Shown here: positions 19,273 through 28,435 of the stretch, piece after piece
Numbering within the stretch: the stretch's first letter is position 1
How the letters are laid out: each line of letters opens with the position of its first letter
From: Blattabacterium cuenoti
GTDB taxonomy: Bacteria > Bacteroidota > Bacteroidia > Flavobacteriales > Blattabacteriaceae
DNA: 64,000 nt
Direction of reading: 5' to 3'
Assembly: GCF_014252435.1 (NCBI RefSeq)
Contig: NZ_CP059220.1
Span: 62,001-126,000 of the forward strand
Translations under genes and position numbers: made by a program
The notes under the pieces: generated by a model
Databases searched by the model: none
Told to the model about the DNA's origin: nothing
What the model saw: the letters and a program-made list of their open reading frames with translations, nothing else

Positions 19273-20949
19273 ATGAAAAATAAGATCAATAATTCTAGTA
19301 AAGAAATAACAGAAAATTCTCAATTACCAGCTGCTCATGCTATGTTATATGCTATAGGAATGAAAAAATCAGATTTTTGTAAAGCTCAAGTAGGAATTGT
19401 TAGTAATTGGTACGAAGGAAATCCTTGTAATATTCATCTAAATCAATTATCAAAAAAAATCAAATCTTCAGTAATTTCTAATGGATTAATAGGTATACAA
19501 ATCACTACTATTGGAGTAAGTGATGGTATTACTATGGGAACATCAGGAATGAAATATTCTTTACCATCAAGAGAATTAATTGCGGATAGTATTGAAACTG
19601 CAATACAATCCCATTTTTATGATGGAGTCATAGCTATTCCTGGTTGTGATAAAAATATAACAGGAGTATTATTGGGAATACTTAGATTAAATAAACCGTC
19701 TATTATAGTATATGGAGGTTCTATTTCTTCTGGTTCCTATCAAGGAAAAAAATTAGATATAATTTCTTCTTTTGAAGCCTTAGGTAAAAAAAAATCTGGA
19801 AAAATTACTGAAAAAGAATATATAAATATAATAAAAAAATCTTGTCCTGGACCAGGAGCTTGTGGTGGAATGTATACAGCAAACACTATGTCTTCAGCAT
19901 TAGAAGCTATGGGGATAATGCTTCCATATTCATCTTCTTTTCCATCTACAAGTAAAGAAAAAAAAGAAGAATGTAAAATAGTATCTTATTATATAAAAAA
20001 ATTATTAAAAAAAGGAATCAAACCCAAACATATAATAACTAAAAGATCTATTGAAAATGGTATAAAGTTAGCTATTTCTTTAGGAGGATCGACTAATTTA
20101 GTATTACATATGTTAGCTATATCTAAAGCAGCAAATATTGATTTTTCTTTAACCCATTTCCAAAAAATCAGTGAAAAAACTCCAGTAATTGGAAATTTAA
20201 AACCAAGTGGAAATTTTTTAATGGAAGATATACATAATCATATTGGAGGGATGCCTGTTATTATCAAATATCTTATTCAAAAAGGTATTTTATCAGGTCA
20301 TTGTTTAACAATTACTGGAAAAACATTGTATGAAAATGTAAAAAATGCTCCTGATTTAGATTTTAATAAACAAATTATTTATCCTATAGAAAATCCTATT
20401 CAAAAAAATGGACACATTAAAATTTTATATGGAAATATTGCAACAGAAGGATCAGTTGCAAAAATAACAGGAAAAGAAGGTAAATTTTTTCGTGGAAAAG
20501 CTATAGTATTTAATTCAGAAGAAGAAGCGAATCAATATATTATAAATAATCAATTATTTCCAAATACAGTAATTGTCATTAGATATGTTGGACCTATCGG
20601 TGGACCAGGAATGCCGGAAATGTTAAAACCGACATCATATATTATGGGATCTGGTTTAGGGAAGAAAATTGCTCTCATTACAGATGGTCGTTTTTCAGGT
20701 GGATCTCATGGATTTGTAGTTGGACATATCACTCCAGAAGCACAATTAGGTGGAACAATAGCTATAATTGAAAATGGTGATTCTATAGAAATAGACGCAG
20801 AAAATAACGTTATAAATCTTGAAATAGAAGAAAATGAAATAAATAGTAGAAAAAATCGATGGAAAGCACCATTATTAAAAATCAATCAAGGATATTTATA
20901 TAAATATGCAAAAATGGTATCCTCTGCTTCTCAAGGATGTATTACTTAG
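19273..20949 (+). CDS. ilvD: Dihydroxy-acid dehydratase
   Basis: Product: 558 aa. Iron-sulfur cysteines are visible in PGCDKNITG and CPGPGACGGMYTANTMSSALEA. YVGPIGGPGMPEMLKPTS and ALITDGRFSGGSHGFVVGHITPEA are the C-terminal family signatures. It dehydrates the dihydroxy acids to the 2-keto precursors of valine and isoleucine. It is first in ilvD-B-N-C-A, with 22 bases to ilvB. The length is normal. Confidence 0.97.
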   Translation: MKNKINNSSKEITENSQLPAAHAMLYAIGMKKSDFCKAQVGIVSNWYEGNPCNIHLNQLSKKIKSSVISNGLIGIQITTIGVSDGITMGTSGMKYSLPSRELIADSIETAIQSHFYDGVIAIPGCDKNITGVLLGILRLNKPSIIVYGGSISSGSYQGKKLDIISSFEALGKKKSGKITEKEYINIIKKSCPGPGACGGMYTANTMSSALEAMGIMLPYSSSFPSTSKEKKEECKIVSYYIKKLLKKGIKPKHIITKRSIENGIKLAISLGGSTNLVLHMLAISKAANIDFSLTHFQKISEKTPVIGNLKPSGNFLMEDIHNHIGGMPVIIKYLIQKGILSGHCLTITGKTLYENVKNAPDLDFNKQIIYPIENPIQKNGHIKILYGNIATEGSVAKITGKEGKFFRGKAIVFNSEEEANQYIINNQLFPNTVIVIRYVGPIGGPGMPEMLKPTSYIMGSGLGKKIALITDGRFSGGSHGFVVGHITPEAQLGGTIAIIENGDSIEIDAENNVINLEIEENEINSRKNRWKAPLLKINQGYLYKYAKMVSSASQGCIT

Positions 20950-20971
20950 AGGTTAAATTATTTGTAGTGAT

Positions 20972-22663
20972 ATGAAAAAGTTAATTTCTGGTTCTGAAAT
21001 AGTAATAAAAACGCTATTAAATGAAAGTGTAGAATACATTTTTGGATATCCAGGAGGAGCTATCATGCCTATATATGATTCGTTACATGATTATATTAAT
21101 CTAGTTTCGCATATTTTAATGCGCCATGAACAAGGTTCCATTCATGCAGCACAAGGATATGCGCGCGTTACTGGTAAAGTGGGTGTATGTTTTACCACAT
21201 CAGGACCTGGAGCTACAAATTTGATTACAGGGTTAGCTGATGCTTTAATAGATAGTACTCCTATAGTGTGTATTACAGGACAAGTATTTTCTCATTTATT
21301 GGGTACCGATGCTTTTCAAGAGACAAATATTATAGACATTTCTCTTTCTGTTACAAAATGGAATGTGCAAGTATTGAGAGCTGAAGATATTTGTGCATCC
21401 ATTCAAAAAGGATTTATTATAGCTAAAAAAGGACGTCCTGGACCCGTTTTAATCGATATTACTAAAGATGCTCAATTTCAAAAAACTAAATTTAGTTACA
21501 AACCTTTTGACCAAATCGAATATTTCAAACCTTATCCATGTATAAAAGAAGAAAAAATAAAAAAAGCAGCACATTTAATAAATAATGCCAAAAAACCTTT
21601 AATTATTACAGGGCAAGGAGTTGTATTATCTAATTCAGAAGATGAATTCAAAAAATTTGTTGAAAAAACTGGTATTCCGGTAGCAAGTACTCTATTAGGA
21701 TTGGGTTCTTTGAATAGTACGCATCATTTATATGTTGGCATGTTAGGAATGCATGGAAATTATGCTCCTAATATATTAACAAATCAATGTGATCTTATTA
21801 TTGCAATTGGAATGAGATTTGATGATCGTGTAACAGGAAATATAAATAAATATGCAAAACAAGCTAAAATTATTCATTTAGAAATAGATTCTTCTGAAAT
21901 AAATAAAAATATATTATGTCATATACCAATTATAGGAGATTGTAAAAAATCTTTACAAAAACTAATCTATTACGTTTACAAATCTAATCATGAAAAATGG
22001 GTTCAAAAATTTTTTTTTCTGAAGAAAAAAGAAGAAAAAATCATAATTCAAAAAGATCTAAATCCAATAAAAGGAAACATTTCTATGGGAGAAGTTTTAA
22101 AGTGGATTAATTTATACAAAAAAAAAAATGCAATTCTTGTAACTGATGTTGGGCAACATCAGATGATCGCTTCTAGGTATTTTAATTTTACTTACAAAAA
22201 AAGTCAAATAACATCTGGAGGTTTGGGTACAATGGGTTTTGCTTTACCTGCTTCTATAGGTGCAAAAATAGGTGCAAAAAAAAGACAAGTTATTTGTATA
22301 GTTGGAGATGGAGGAATTCAAATGACAATTCAGGAAATGGGTACTATTTTACAAAATAATATTTGTATAAAAATTATTTTATTAAATAACAATTTTTTAG
22401 GAATGGTTCGTCAATGGCAACAATTATTTTTCAATAAACGTTATTCTTGTACAAAATTGATTAATCCAGATTTTGTAAAATTATCAAATGCTTATAATAT
22501 TAAATCTGAAAGAGTAAAAAAAAGAGAAAACTTAAAAAAATCAGTGAAAAGAGCTTTATATAACAAAAAATCTTTTCTGTTAGAAATCGTGGTAAAAAAA
22601 GAAGATAATGTTTTTCCTATGATACCTTCCGATTCGGCTGTAGATGAAATTCGTTTAACATAA
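20972..22663 (+). CDS. ilvB: Acetohydroxyacid synthase large subunit
   Basis: This 563-aa ThDP enzyme has the catalytic glutamate in LMRHEQGSIHAAQGYAR, the FAD region GMLGMHGNYAPNILTNQCDLIIAIGMRFDDRVTGN, and the ThDP/Mg motif GDGGIQMTIQEMGTILQNNICIKIILLNNNFLGMV. It condenses pyruvate with pyruvate or 2-ketobutyrate. A clean A11 tract at about 22118-22128 lies inside an intact frame. The partner small subunit is encoded 34 bases downstream. Confidence 0.97.
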   Translation: MKKLISGSEIVIKTLLNESVEYIFGYPGGAIMPIYDSLHDYINLVSHILMRHEQGSIHAAQGYARVTGKVGVCFTTSGPGATNLITGLADALIDSTPIVCITGQVFSHLLGTDAFQETNIIDISLSVTKWNVQVLRAEDICASIQKGFIIAKKGRPGPVLIDITKDAQFQKTKFSYKPFDQIEYFKPYPCIKEEKIKKAAHLINNAKKPLIITGQGVVLSNSEDEFKKFVEKTGIPVASTLLGLGSLNSTHHLYVGMLGMHGNYAPNILTNQCDLIIAIGMRFDDRVTGNINKYAKQAKIIHLEIDSSEINKNILCHIPIIGDCKKSLQKLIYYVYKSNHEKWVQKFFFLKKKEEKIIIQKDLNPIKGNISMGEVLKWINLYKKKNAILVTDVGQHQMIASRYFNFTYKKSQITSGGLGTMGFALPASIGAKIGAKKRQVICIVGDGGIQMTIQEMGTILQNNICIKIILLNNNFLGMVRQWQQLFFNKRYSCTKLINPDFVKLSNAYNIKSERVKKRENLKKSVKRALYNKKSFLLEIVVKKEDNVFPMIPSDSAVDEIRLT

Positions 22664-22697
22664 AAAAAAGAAAAAATTTCATAATCATATATCTATA

Positions 22698-22961
22698 ATG
22701 AATAATAATTCTCAATTTAGAATAAGAATATTAGGAGAAAATAACATTAGATTATTAAGTAGAATACTGATTATTGTAAATAGAAAAAATTTAAAAATCA
22801 ATTATATAAATATGGAAAAATATGAAATTATTCAAAATAAATGTAATCGATATATATTAGATTTAGAATGTAAAAAGACAGAAATCATTCAATTAAAAAA
22901 ATTAACTGAAAAACTAATCGGAATAATAGATGTTTCTTTTTTAGAAAAAGAAAAAAAATAA
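22698..22961 (+). CDS. ilvN: Acetohydroxyacid synthase small subunit (short, ACT domain only, altered valine site)
   Basis: The 87-aa protein is a single ACT domain starting FRIRILGENNIRLLSRILII. Position between ilvB and ilvC and the fold identify it as the AHAS regulatory subunit. Full small subunits have ~160-180 aa, so the C-terminal domain is absent. The glycine normally found in ENxxGxLSR is arginine (ENNIRLLSR), and the asparagine of the GYNI/KINI block is lysine (LKI). Changes at these two positions give valine resistance in E. coli IlvH, so feedback inhibition is probably lost (inference). 15 bases to ilvC. Confidence 0.82.
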   Translation: MNNNSQFRIRILGENNIRLLSRILIIVNRKNLKINYINMEKYEIIQNKCNRYILDLECKKTEIIQLKKLTEKLIGIIDVSFLEKEKK

Positions 22962-22976
22962 TTAATTATAAAAAAT

Positions 22977-24032
22977 ATGAAAATTAAATTTGGATCTGTA
23001 GAAGAAAATATTATTACAAGAGAAGAATTTCCAATACAAAAGGCTAAAGAAATATTAAAAAATGAAATTATATCTGTATTAGGATATGGAGTACAAGGTC
23101 CTGGACAATCTTTAAATTTAAGAGATAATGGATTTCAAGTTATTGTCGGACAAAGAAAAAATTCTTCTTCGTGGAGGAAAGCTTTACAAGATGGATGGAT
23201 TGAAGGAGAAAGTCTGTTCTCTTTAGAAGAGGCTTCTAAAAGAGGATCTATAATCATGTACTTACTATCCGATGCTGGTCAAATTGATTTTTGGCCTAGA
23301 TTATATCAATATCTTTTTTGTGGTAAATCTTTATATTTCTCACATGGATTTGGATTAACTTTTTTTAATCAAACAAAAATAAATCCTCCTAAAAATATAG
23401 ATATTTTTTTAGTAGCTCCTAAAGGTTCGGGTACTAGTTTAAGACGTTTTTTTAAAGAACAAAAAGGAATTAATTCTAGTTATGCTATTTATCAAGATTA
23501 TAGTGGAAAAAGCTTAGAAAAAGCTTTATCAATTGGTATCGGTATTGGTTCTGGATACTTATTTCAAACAAGTTTTAAAAATGAAGTTTATTCTGATTTA
23601 GTAGGAGAGAGAGGGACTTTAATGGGTGCTATACAAGGTATATTTTCAGCACAATATCAAATATTGAGGGAAAAAGGACATTCTCCTTCAGAATCTTTTA
23701 ATGAAACGGTTGAAGAATTAACTCAAAGTCTAATGCCTCTTGTTTCAGAAAAAGGTATGGATTGGATGTATACTAATTGTTCTACTACTGCACAAAGAGG
23801 TGCATTAGATTGGTGGAAACAATTTAGAGATGCAACATTACCTATATTTCATAAATTATATAATGAAGTATCATCAGGAAAAGAAGCTAAAAGAATTATT
23901 AAATCTAATCTTGATGTAAATTATAGACTAAAATTAAAAAAAGAATTAGAAGAACTAAAAAATAGCGAATTATGGTCAGTAGGAGATATCATTCGAAATT
24001 TAAGACCAGAAAAAAAACATGATAAAAAATAA
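22977..24032 (+). CDS. ilvC: Ketol-acid reductoisomerase, Bacteroides type
   Basis: At 351 aa this is the short single-domain-dimer type typical of Bacteroides, not the ~490-aa class II form of E. coli. The NADPH site is GYGVQGPGQSLNLRDNGFQVIVGQRKNS. The Mg-binding residues lie in YSDLVGERGTLMGAIQG and FNETVEELTQSLMPLVSEKGMDWMY. It converts acetolactate or acetohydroxybutyrate to the dihydroxy acid. Very well conserved for this genome, which points to strong selection on branched-chain amino acid supply. Confidence 0.96.
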   Translation: MKIKFGSVEENIITREEFPIQKAKEILKNEIISVLGYGVQGPGQSLNLRDNGFQVIVGQRKNSSSWRKALQDGWIEGESLFSLEEASKRGSIIMYLLSDAGQIDFWPRLYQYLFCGKSLYFSHGFGLTFFNQTKINPPKNIDIFLVAPKGSGTSLRRFFKEQKGINSSYAIYQDYSGKSLEKALSIGIGIGSGYLFQTSFKNEVYSDLVGERGTLMGAIQGIFSAQYQILREKGHSPSESFNETVEELTQSLMPLVSEKGMDWMYTNCSTTAQRGALDWWKQFRDATLPIFHKLYNEVSSGKEAKRIIKSNLDVNYRLKLKKELEELKNSELWSVGDIIRNLRPEKKHDKK

Positions 24033-24082
24033 TGTTTGAATAATACAATTTTATTACTAGTGTTCATTGGTTTTTTAACAAA

Positions 24083-25354
24083 TTGAAAAATATATTAAAA
24101 GGATATTATCCTTCTTGTGAAAATATCATCAAAGCTAAAAATTTATTAAACAATATAATTTATGAAACTCCATTACAAAAAAACTTTTTTTTATCGGAAA
24201 AATATAAAGCTAATATTCTCTTAAAAAGAGAGGATTTACAAATTATTCGTTCTTATAAAATCAGAGGAGCGTATAATAAAATAAAAAATCTTTCTCAAAA
24301 AAAAATAAAAAATGGAATTATTTGTGCTAGTGCTGGAAATCATGCTCAAGGAGTAGCTTATTCATGTCGTGCATTAAAAATATATGGAAAAATTTATATG
24401 CCTAATACTACTCCTAAACAAAAAATTGAAAGAGTAAAAATGTTCGGAGAAAATTATGTTGAAATTATTCTTACTGGAGATACTTTTGATGCGGTACACG
24501 ATGAAGCAATCAAAGATTATAAAAAAAATAACAAAGTATTTATTCATCCTTTTGATGATGTAAAAATAATTGAAGGCCAGGCTACTGTTGGATTAGAAAT
24601 CATCCAACAAATAAATAAAAAATTAAATATTGATTATATTTTTATTCCTATTGGAGGAGGAGGTTTAATATCCGGAGTTGGAAGTTATTTTAAACAATTC
24701 AGTCCTAATACTAAAATTATAGGAGTAGAACCAATGGGTGCTCCTTCAATGAGTTGTTCTATCAAACAAGGAAAAATAATAGAATTACAAAAAATAGATA
24801 GATTCATAGATGGAGCATCTGTAAAAAAAGTAGGAAAACTAAATTTTAGTATTTGTAATCAAATATTATATGATATCAAAACAGTTCCTGAAGGAAAAGT
24901 ATGTACTACTATATTAGATTTATATAATTTAGAAGCTATAGTAGCAGAGCCAGCAGGAGCTTTATCGATATCGGCTCTGGATTTTTATTCTAAAGAAATA
25001 ATAGGAAAAACAATAGTATGTATATTGAGTGGAGGAAATAATGATATTACTAGAACAGAAGAAATAAGAGAAAGGTCATTACTTTATGAAGAAAAAAAAC
25101 ATTATTTTATAGTACAATTTCCACAAAGATCAGGATCATTAAAAGAATTTGTTAATAATATTTTAGGAAAAAATGATGACATAACTTATTTTACATATTC
25201 TAAAAAAACTTCCAAAGAAGAAGGTCCTGCTATAATAGGAATTGAATTAGCCAATAAAAATGAATTTTCATCTTTGATAAAAAAAATGAAACTATATAGA
25301 GTTCATTTTCAATATTTAAATAAAAATCCTGATTTATTTCGATTACTTATATAA
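24083..25354 (+). CDS. ilvA: Threonine ammonia-lyase (biosynthetic threonine deaminase)
   Basis: Product: 423 aa, start TTG at 24083. This start puts the N-terminus in line with the family; no ATG in frame is better placed. The PLP lysine is in SYKIRGAYNK, and SAGNHAQGVAYSC, PIGGGGLISGVG and SGGNNDITR are the phosphate- and substrate-binding blocks. The C-terminal ~80 residues (YFIVQFPQRSGSLKEFVNNIL) are one ACT-like regulatory domain. It makes 2-ketobutyrate from threonine, feeding IlvB for isoleucine. Last gene of the ilv block. Confidence 0.94.
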   Translation: MKNILKGYYPSCENIIKAKNLLNNIIYETPLQKNFFLSEKYKANILLKREDLQIIRSYKIRGAYNKIKNLSQKKIKNGIICASAGNHAQGVAYSCRALKIYGKIYMPNTTPKQKIERVKMFGENYVEIILTGDTFDAVHDEAIKDYKKNNKVFIHPFDDVKIIEGQATVGLEIIQQINKKLNIDYIFIPIGGGGLISGVGSYFKQFSPNTKIIGVEPMGAPSMSCSIKQGKIIELQKIDRFIDGASVKKVGKLNFSICNQILYDIKTVPEGKVCTTILDLYNLEAIVAEPAGALSISALDFYSKEIIGKTIVCILSGGNNDITRTEEIRERSLLYEEKKHYFIVQFPQRSGSLKEFVNNILGKNDDITYFTYSKKTSKEEGPAIIGIELANKNEFSSLIKKMKLYRVHFQYLNKNPDLFRLLI

Positions 25355-25359
25355 GTATA

Positions 25360-25445
25360 TACCCACGACTGGATTCGAACCAGCATATCTTATTTTAGAT
25401 ACCACTCCCTCAAAGTGGCGTGTCTTCCAGTTTCACCACGTGGGT
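25360..25445 (-). tRNA. tRNA-Leu (anticodon GAG)
   Basis: On the minus strand an 86-nt cloverleaf is readable: acceptor ACCCACG pairing with CGTGGGT, D-arm GTGAAACTGGAAGACAC, anticodon stem CCACT/AGTGG with loop TTGAGGG (anticodon GAG), a long variable arm as in class II tRNAs, and T-arm CTGGTTCGAATCCAG. The leucine identity follows from the anticodon and long variable arm. The 3' CCA is not encoded. Confidence 0.95.
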
Positions 25446-25453
25446 ATTCAGAA

Positions 25454-25461
25454 CAAATATA
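25454..25461 (-). promoter_or_regulatory. Candidate -7 promoter box for tRNA-Leu(GAG)
   Basis: On the minus strand TATATTTG exactly fits TAnnTTTG and ends eight bases before the tRNA 5' end, a spacing expected for a short leader. The exact fit and position make it one of the better promoter candidates in the window. Confidence 0.45.
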
Positions 25462-25496
25462 AAAAATTATATAATTTTTTAAAATAAAAATTAATT

Positions 25497-25504
25497 TATA
25501 TTTG
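25497..25504 (+). promoter_or_regulatory. Candidate -7 promoter box upstream of dapB
   Basis: TATATTTG fits TAnnTTTG, 30 bases before the dapB start in the gap between the divergent tRNA-Leu and dapB. No clear TTG -33 element is seen. Confidence 0.38.
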
Positions 25505-25534
25505 AATTTATTAATAAAAATATACTAATGTATT

Positions 25535-26248
25535 ATGAATATAGCAATTATAGGATATGGAAAAATGGGAAAAGCAGTGAAAAATATAGCAAAAATGAGG
25601 GGTCATAGTATATTATTATGTTATGATCAGTCTCCACATAATCATATATTAAAAAATATAGATGTAGTCATTGAATTTAGCCAACCAGATTCTGCTTTTA
25701 ACAATGTTAAATTTTGTATAGAAAAAGGTATTCCTACTGTATGTGGAACTACAGGATGGTTAGATAAAATTGGTGATATTAAAAAAATATGTAAAGAAAA
25801 AAAGGGTTCTTTTCTTTATTCTTCGAATTTTAGTATTGGAATGAATATTGTTTATGAAATTAATAGAAAATTATCAAAACTTTTATCTTTATATTCTAAT
25901 GAATATAAAATAACTATAGAAGAAATACACCATAAAAATAAATTAGATCAACCAAGTGGAACTTCTATTTCATTAGCAAATGATATTATTAATAGTCATA
26001 TGAAAAAAAATTGGATTTTAGGAAAAAGTAATAATCATGATTGTATTTCGATAATTTCAAAAAGGTTTTCAGAAGAAGTAGGAACACATACTATAACCTT
26101 TCATTCTAACATAGATGATATTAAAATACAACATAAATCATTCAATAGGAATTCTTTTGCTTTAGGAGCAGTTATAGCAGCTGAATGGATTAAAAATAAA
26201 ATAGGTTTTTTTTCGATGAAAGAAGTTTTAAAAATAAATGGTAATTAA
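25535..26248 (+). CDS. dapB: 4-Hydroxy-tetrahydrodipicolinate reductase
   Basis: Product: 237 aa. The N-terminal Rossmann motif IIGYGKMGKAV binds NAD(P)H; VCGTTGW is the conserved nucleotide-domain block; EIHHKNKLDQPSGTSISLA is the DapB signature with the catalytic His-His and Lys. It reduces the DapA product on the way to meso-diaminopimelate and lysine, needed both for peptidoglycan and for host provisioning. lepB follows after 20 bases, an order common in Flavobacteria. Confidence 0.94.
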   Translation: MNIAIIGYGKMGKAVKNIAKMRGHSILLCYDQSPHNHILKNIDVVIEFSQPDSAFNNVKFCIEKGIPTVCGTTGWLDKIGDIKKICKEKKGSFLYSSNFSIGMNIVYEINRKLSKLLSLYSNEYKITIEEIHHKNKLDQPSGTSISLANDIINSHMKKNWILGKSNNHDCISIISKRFSEEVGTHTITFHSNIDDIKIQHKSFNRNSFALGAVIAAEWIKNKIGFFSMKEVLKINGN

Positions 26249-26267
26249 ATAGAACGTTATTTTTTTT

Positions 26268-27740
26268 ATGATTCAATATCTTATTTTCAGTGGTATTTTT
26301 CTACTTATTGAAAATATAATTCATACGTTAGGTACATTCCGACTTTATAGAAAATTTGGAATTAGTTTTTGGAAGATTTGTATTCCTATTTATAATATTT
26401 TTATACATATAAAAATATATAAAAAATCTATATTTTGGTTATTTTTGTTATTTCATCCTTTAACAAGTATTATTTTATTTATCACTATTTGGATGGATTT
26501 AATTCGTTCTTTTGAAAAAAAAAAATTCAACATTTTTATTTTATGTTTGTTATCTATTAGTATATTTTATATTTACTATATTAATTTTATAAAAAATACA
26601 AATCCTATAAAAATAAAAACAGGGTCCCATTTTGGATTTTTTTTTTCTTTAATTTTATCATTTTTTACTCAAACTTATATAATTCAACCTTTTATTATTC
26701 CTACTTCTTCTATGGAAAAAACATTATTAGTAGGTGATTTAATATTAGTTAGTAAAATTCATTATGGATTAAGACTACCAATTACTCCTATTTCTATTCC
26801 ATTTATTCATAATCAATTGATAAATAATATGACATCTTATTTATCTTTTTTTCAATGGCCTTATTTTCGTTTTCCTTCTATAAATCCTATTAGGCGAAAT
26901 GATATGATTGTTTTTAATTTTCCAAAAGATATCAAACATAATATTATAGATAAAAAAGATCATTATGTCAAACGTTGTGTAGGTCTTCCTGGAGATTTAT
27001 TGTTTATGAAAAATGGAATTTTATTCATTAATAATAAAAAAGAAAAAGAAATAGTCAATCAACAACAATCTTATACAATACAAACATTTCATAGACCTCT
27101 AAATATAAAATTTTTGAATCATAAAATGGATATTAAAGATTTGAATCTAGTATGGAATAAAGATGATATGTATTATTATCAAATAATGTTAACTAAAAAT
27201 AGTGTGATTCAAATGAAAAGAATATTTAAAAATACAATTTTTATTCAAAAAAATATAATACCATGTTCTTTTCAAGAACAAAATATATTTTTTAATCCAA
27301 ATTGGAATATAGATAACTATGGTCCATTGTATATTCCTAAAAAAGGAGATTTAATAGAGTTTAAATCCAAAAATTCTCATATATATAATGAAATATCTCA
27401 TTATGAAAAAATTCAATATGTAAATATTAATTCAAAAAAATATTGTCGAGTACAAAAAAATTATTATTTTGTAATGGGTGATAACAGACATAATTCTTAT
27501 GATTCACGCTATTGGGGTTTTGTTCCAGAAGATCATATAGTAGGAAAACCAATTTTCATATGGTTAAGTATTGATTGGAATCAAAATAACCCATTGTACT
27601 TACTAAGTTGGAAAATACGTTGGAATCGTACAATGAAAACAATAGAAGAAAAAAGTTCCTATTTACCACTATTTTTTTTATTTTCTTCTATGATTCTTTT
27701 ATATTTTACATTTGTTCCTGAAAAAATAAATAAAAAATAA
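26268..27740 (+). CDS. lepB: Signal peptidase I (long Bacteroidetes form)
   Basis: This 490-aa protein has about three N-terminal membrane helices of a DUF5684-like region (first ~115 residues), then the S26 peptidase. The catalytic serine is in IIPTSSMEKTLLVGD (about residue 148), and the lysine is in HYVKRCVGLPGD (about residue 234). YFVMGDNRHNSYDSRYWGFVPEDHIVGKP is the box E signature. A large insert (~residues 250-390) and a C-terminal membrane helix are usual for Bacteroidetes. It cleaves signal peptides of exported proteins at the inner membrane. Confidence 0.93.
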   Translation: MIQYLIFSGIFLLIENIIHTLGTFRLYRKFGISFWKICIPIYNIFIHIKIYKKSIFWLFLLFHPLTSIILFITIWMDLIRSFEKKKFNIFILCLLSISIFYIYYINFIKNTNPIKIKTGSHFGFFFSLILSFFTQTYIIQPFIIPTSSMEKTLLVGDLILVSKIHYGLRLPITPISIPFIHNQLINNMTSYLSFFQWPYFRFPSINPIRRNDMIVFNFPKDIKHNIIDKKDHYVKRCVGLPGDLLFMKNGILFINNKKEKEIVNQQQSYTIQTFHRPLNIKFLNHKMDIKDLNLVWNKDDMYYYQIMLTKNSVIQMKRIFKNTIFIQKNIIPCSFQEQNIFFNPNWNIDNYGPLYIPKKGDLIEFKSKNSHIYNEISHYEKIQYVNINSKKYCRVQKNYYFVMGDNRHNSYDSRYWGFVPEDHIVGKPIFIWLSIDWNQNNPLYLLSWKIRWNRTMKTIEEKSSYLPLFFLFSSMILLYFTFVPEKINKK

Positions 27741-27745
27741 AAAAT

Positions 27746-28435
27746 TTATTTTTTATAAAAAAAACATCCGATTAAATAACCAGATAAAAGACCTCCAATG
27801 TGTGCAAAATGAGCAACACCTGGTGCTAAATCAAAAATAATGGAAATTAGACTTCCAAAGATGAAAATTATAATAGCTTTTCTAATTGATATTGGAAATG
27901 GAAAAGGTATAATAAAAATTTTTTGTTCTGGAAAATATTTTGCAAAAGCTCCTACTACACCACTAACAGCACCAGATGCTCCCATCATAGGAGAGTACAT
28001 ATAACTATAAAAATTCATCTTTCCATTATCATATAAATAAGTTAAAATTTCTTTTGTTTTCAATAAATTTAAAATATTTATAAAATAATACATTGCTCCA
28101 GTATTAAAAAATATTTGAAAACATGCTGCGAATATACCGGATAAAAAATACAAAAATAAAAATTTTTTTACTCCTAGTACTGTTTCTATCTGTCCTCCAA
28201 ACATAAATAAAGCTATCATATTAAAAAATATATGCAAAAACACACGTTTAGAATGTAAAAACATATGAGTTAATATTTGATATAATTCAAATCTATCATC
28301 AATAGGATGATATAATGAAAATATATCTTCTATTCTATAATGAGGAAAAACAATGCTAGCTGTAAACACAAGTATATTAATACTAATTAAATGTTTAACA
28401 GCATATGAATTAAAATTTGTTGTAGAACCATTCAC
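27746..28435 (-). CDS. Rhomboid family intramembrane serine protease
   Basis: Product: 229 aa with about six membrane helices. The catalytic serine is in MGASGAVSGVVGAFAKYFPE, and the partner histidine is in HFAHIGGLLSGYLIG. HMFLHSKRVFLHIFFNMIALFMFG is the conserved N-terminal block with the HxxxN pattern. Its substrate is unknown. It overlaps the end of mutL by four bases, so the pair is probably co-transcribed; mutL-rhomboid is a common flavobacterial neighbourhood. Confidence 0.88.
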   Translation of the reverse strand: MNGSTTNFNSYAVKHLISINILVFTASIVFPHYRIEDIFSLYHPIDDRFELYQILTHMFLHSKRVFLHIFFNMIALFMFGGQIETVLGVKKFLFLYFLSGIFAACFQIFFNTGAMYYFINILNLLKTKEILTYLYDNGKMNFYSYMYSPMMGASGAVSGVVGAFAKYFPEQKIFIIPFPFPISIRKAIIIFIFGSLISIIFDLAPGVAHFAHIGGLLSGYLIGCFFYKK

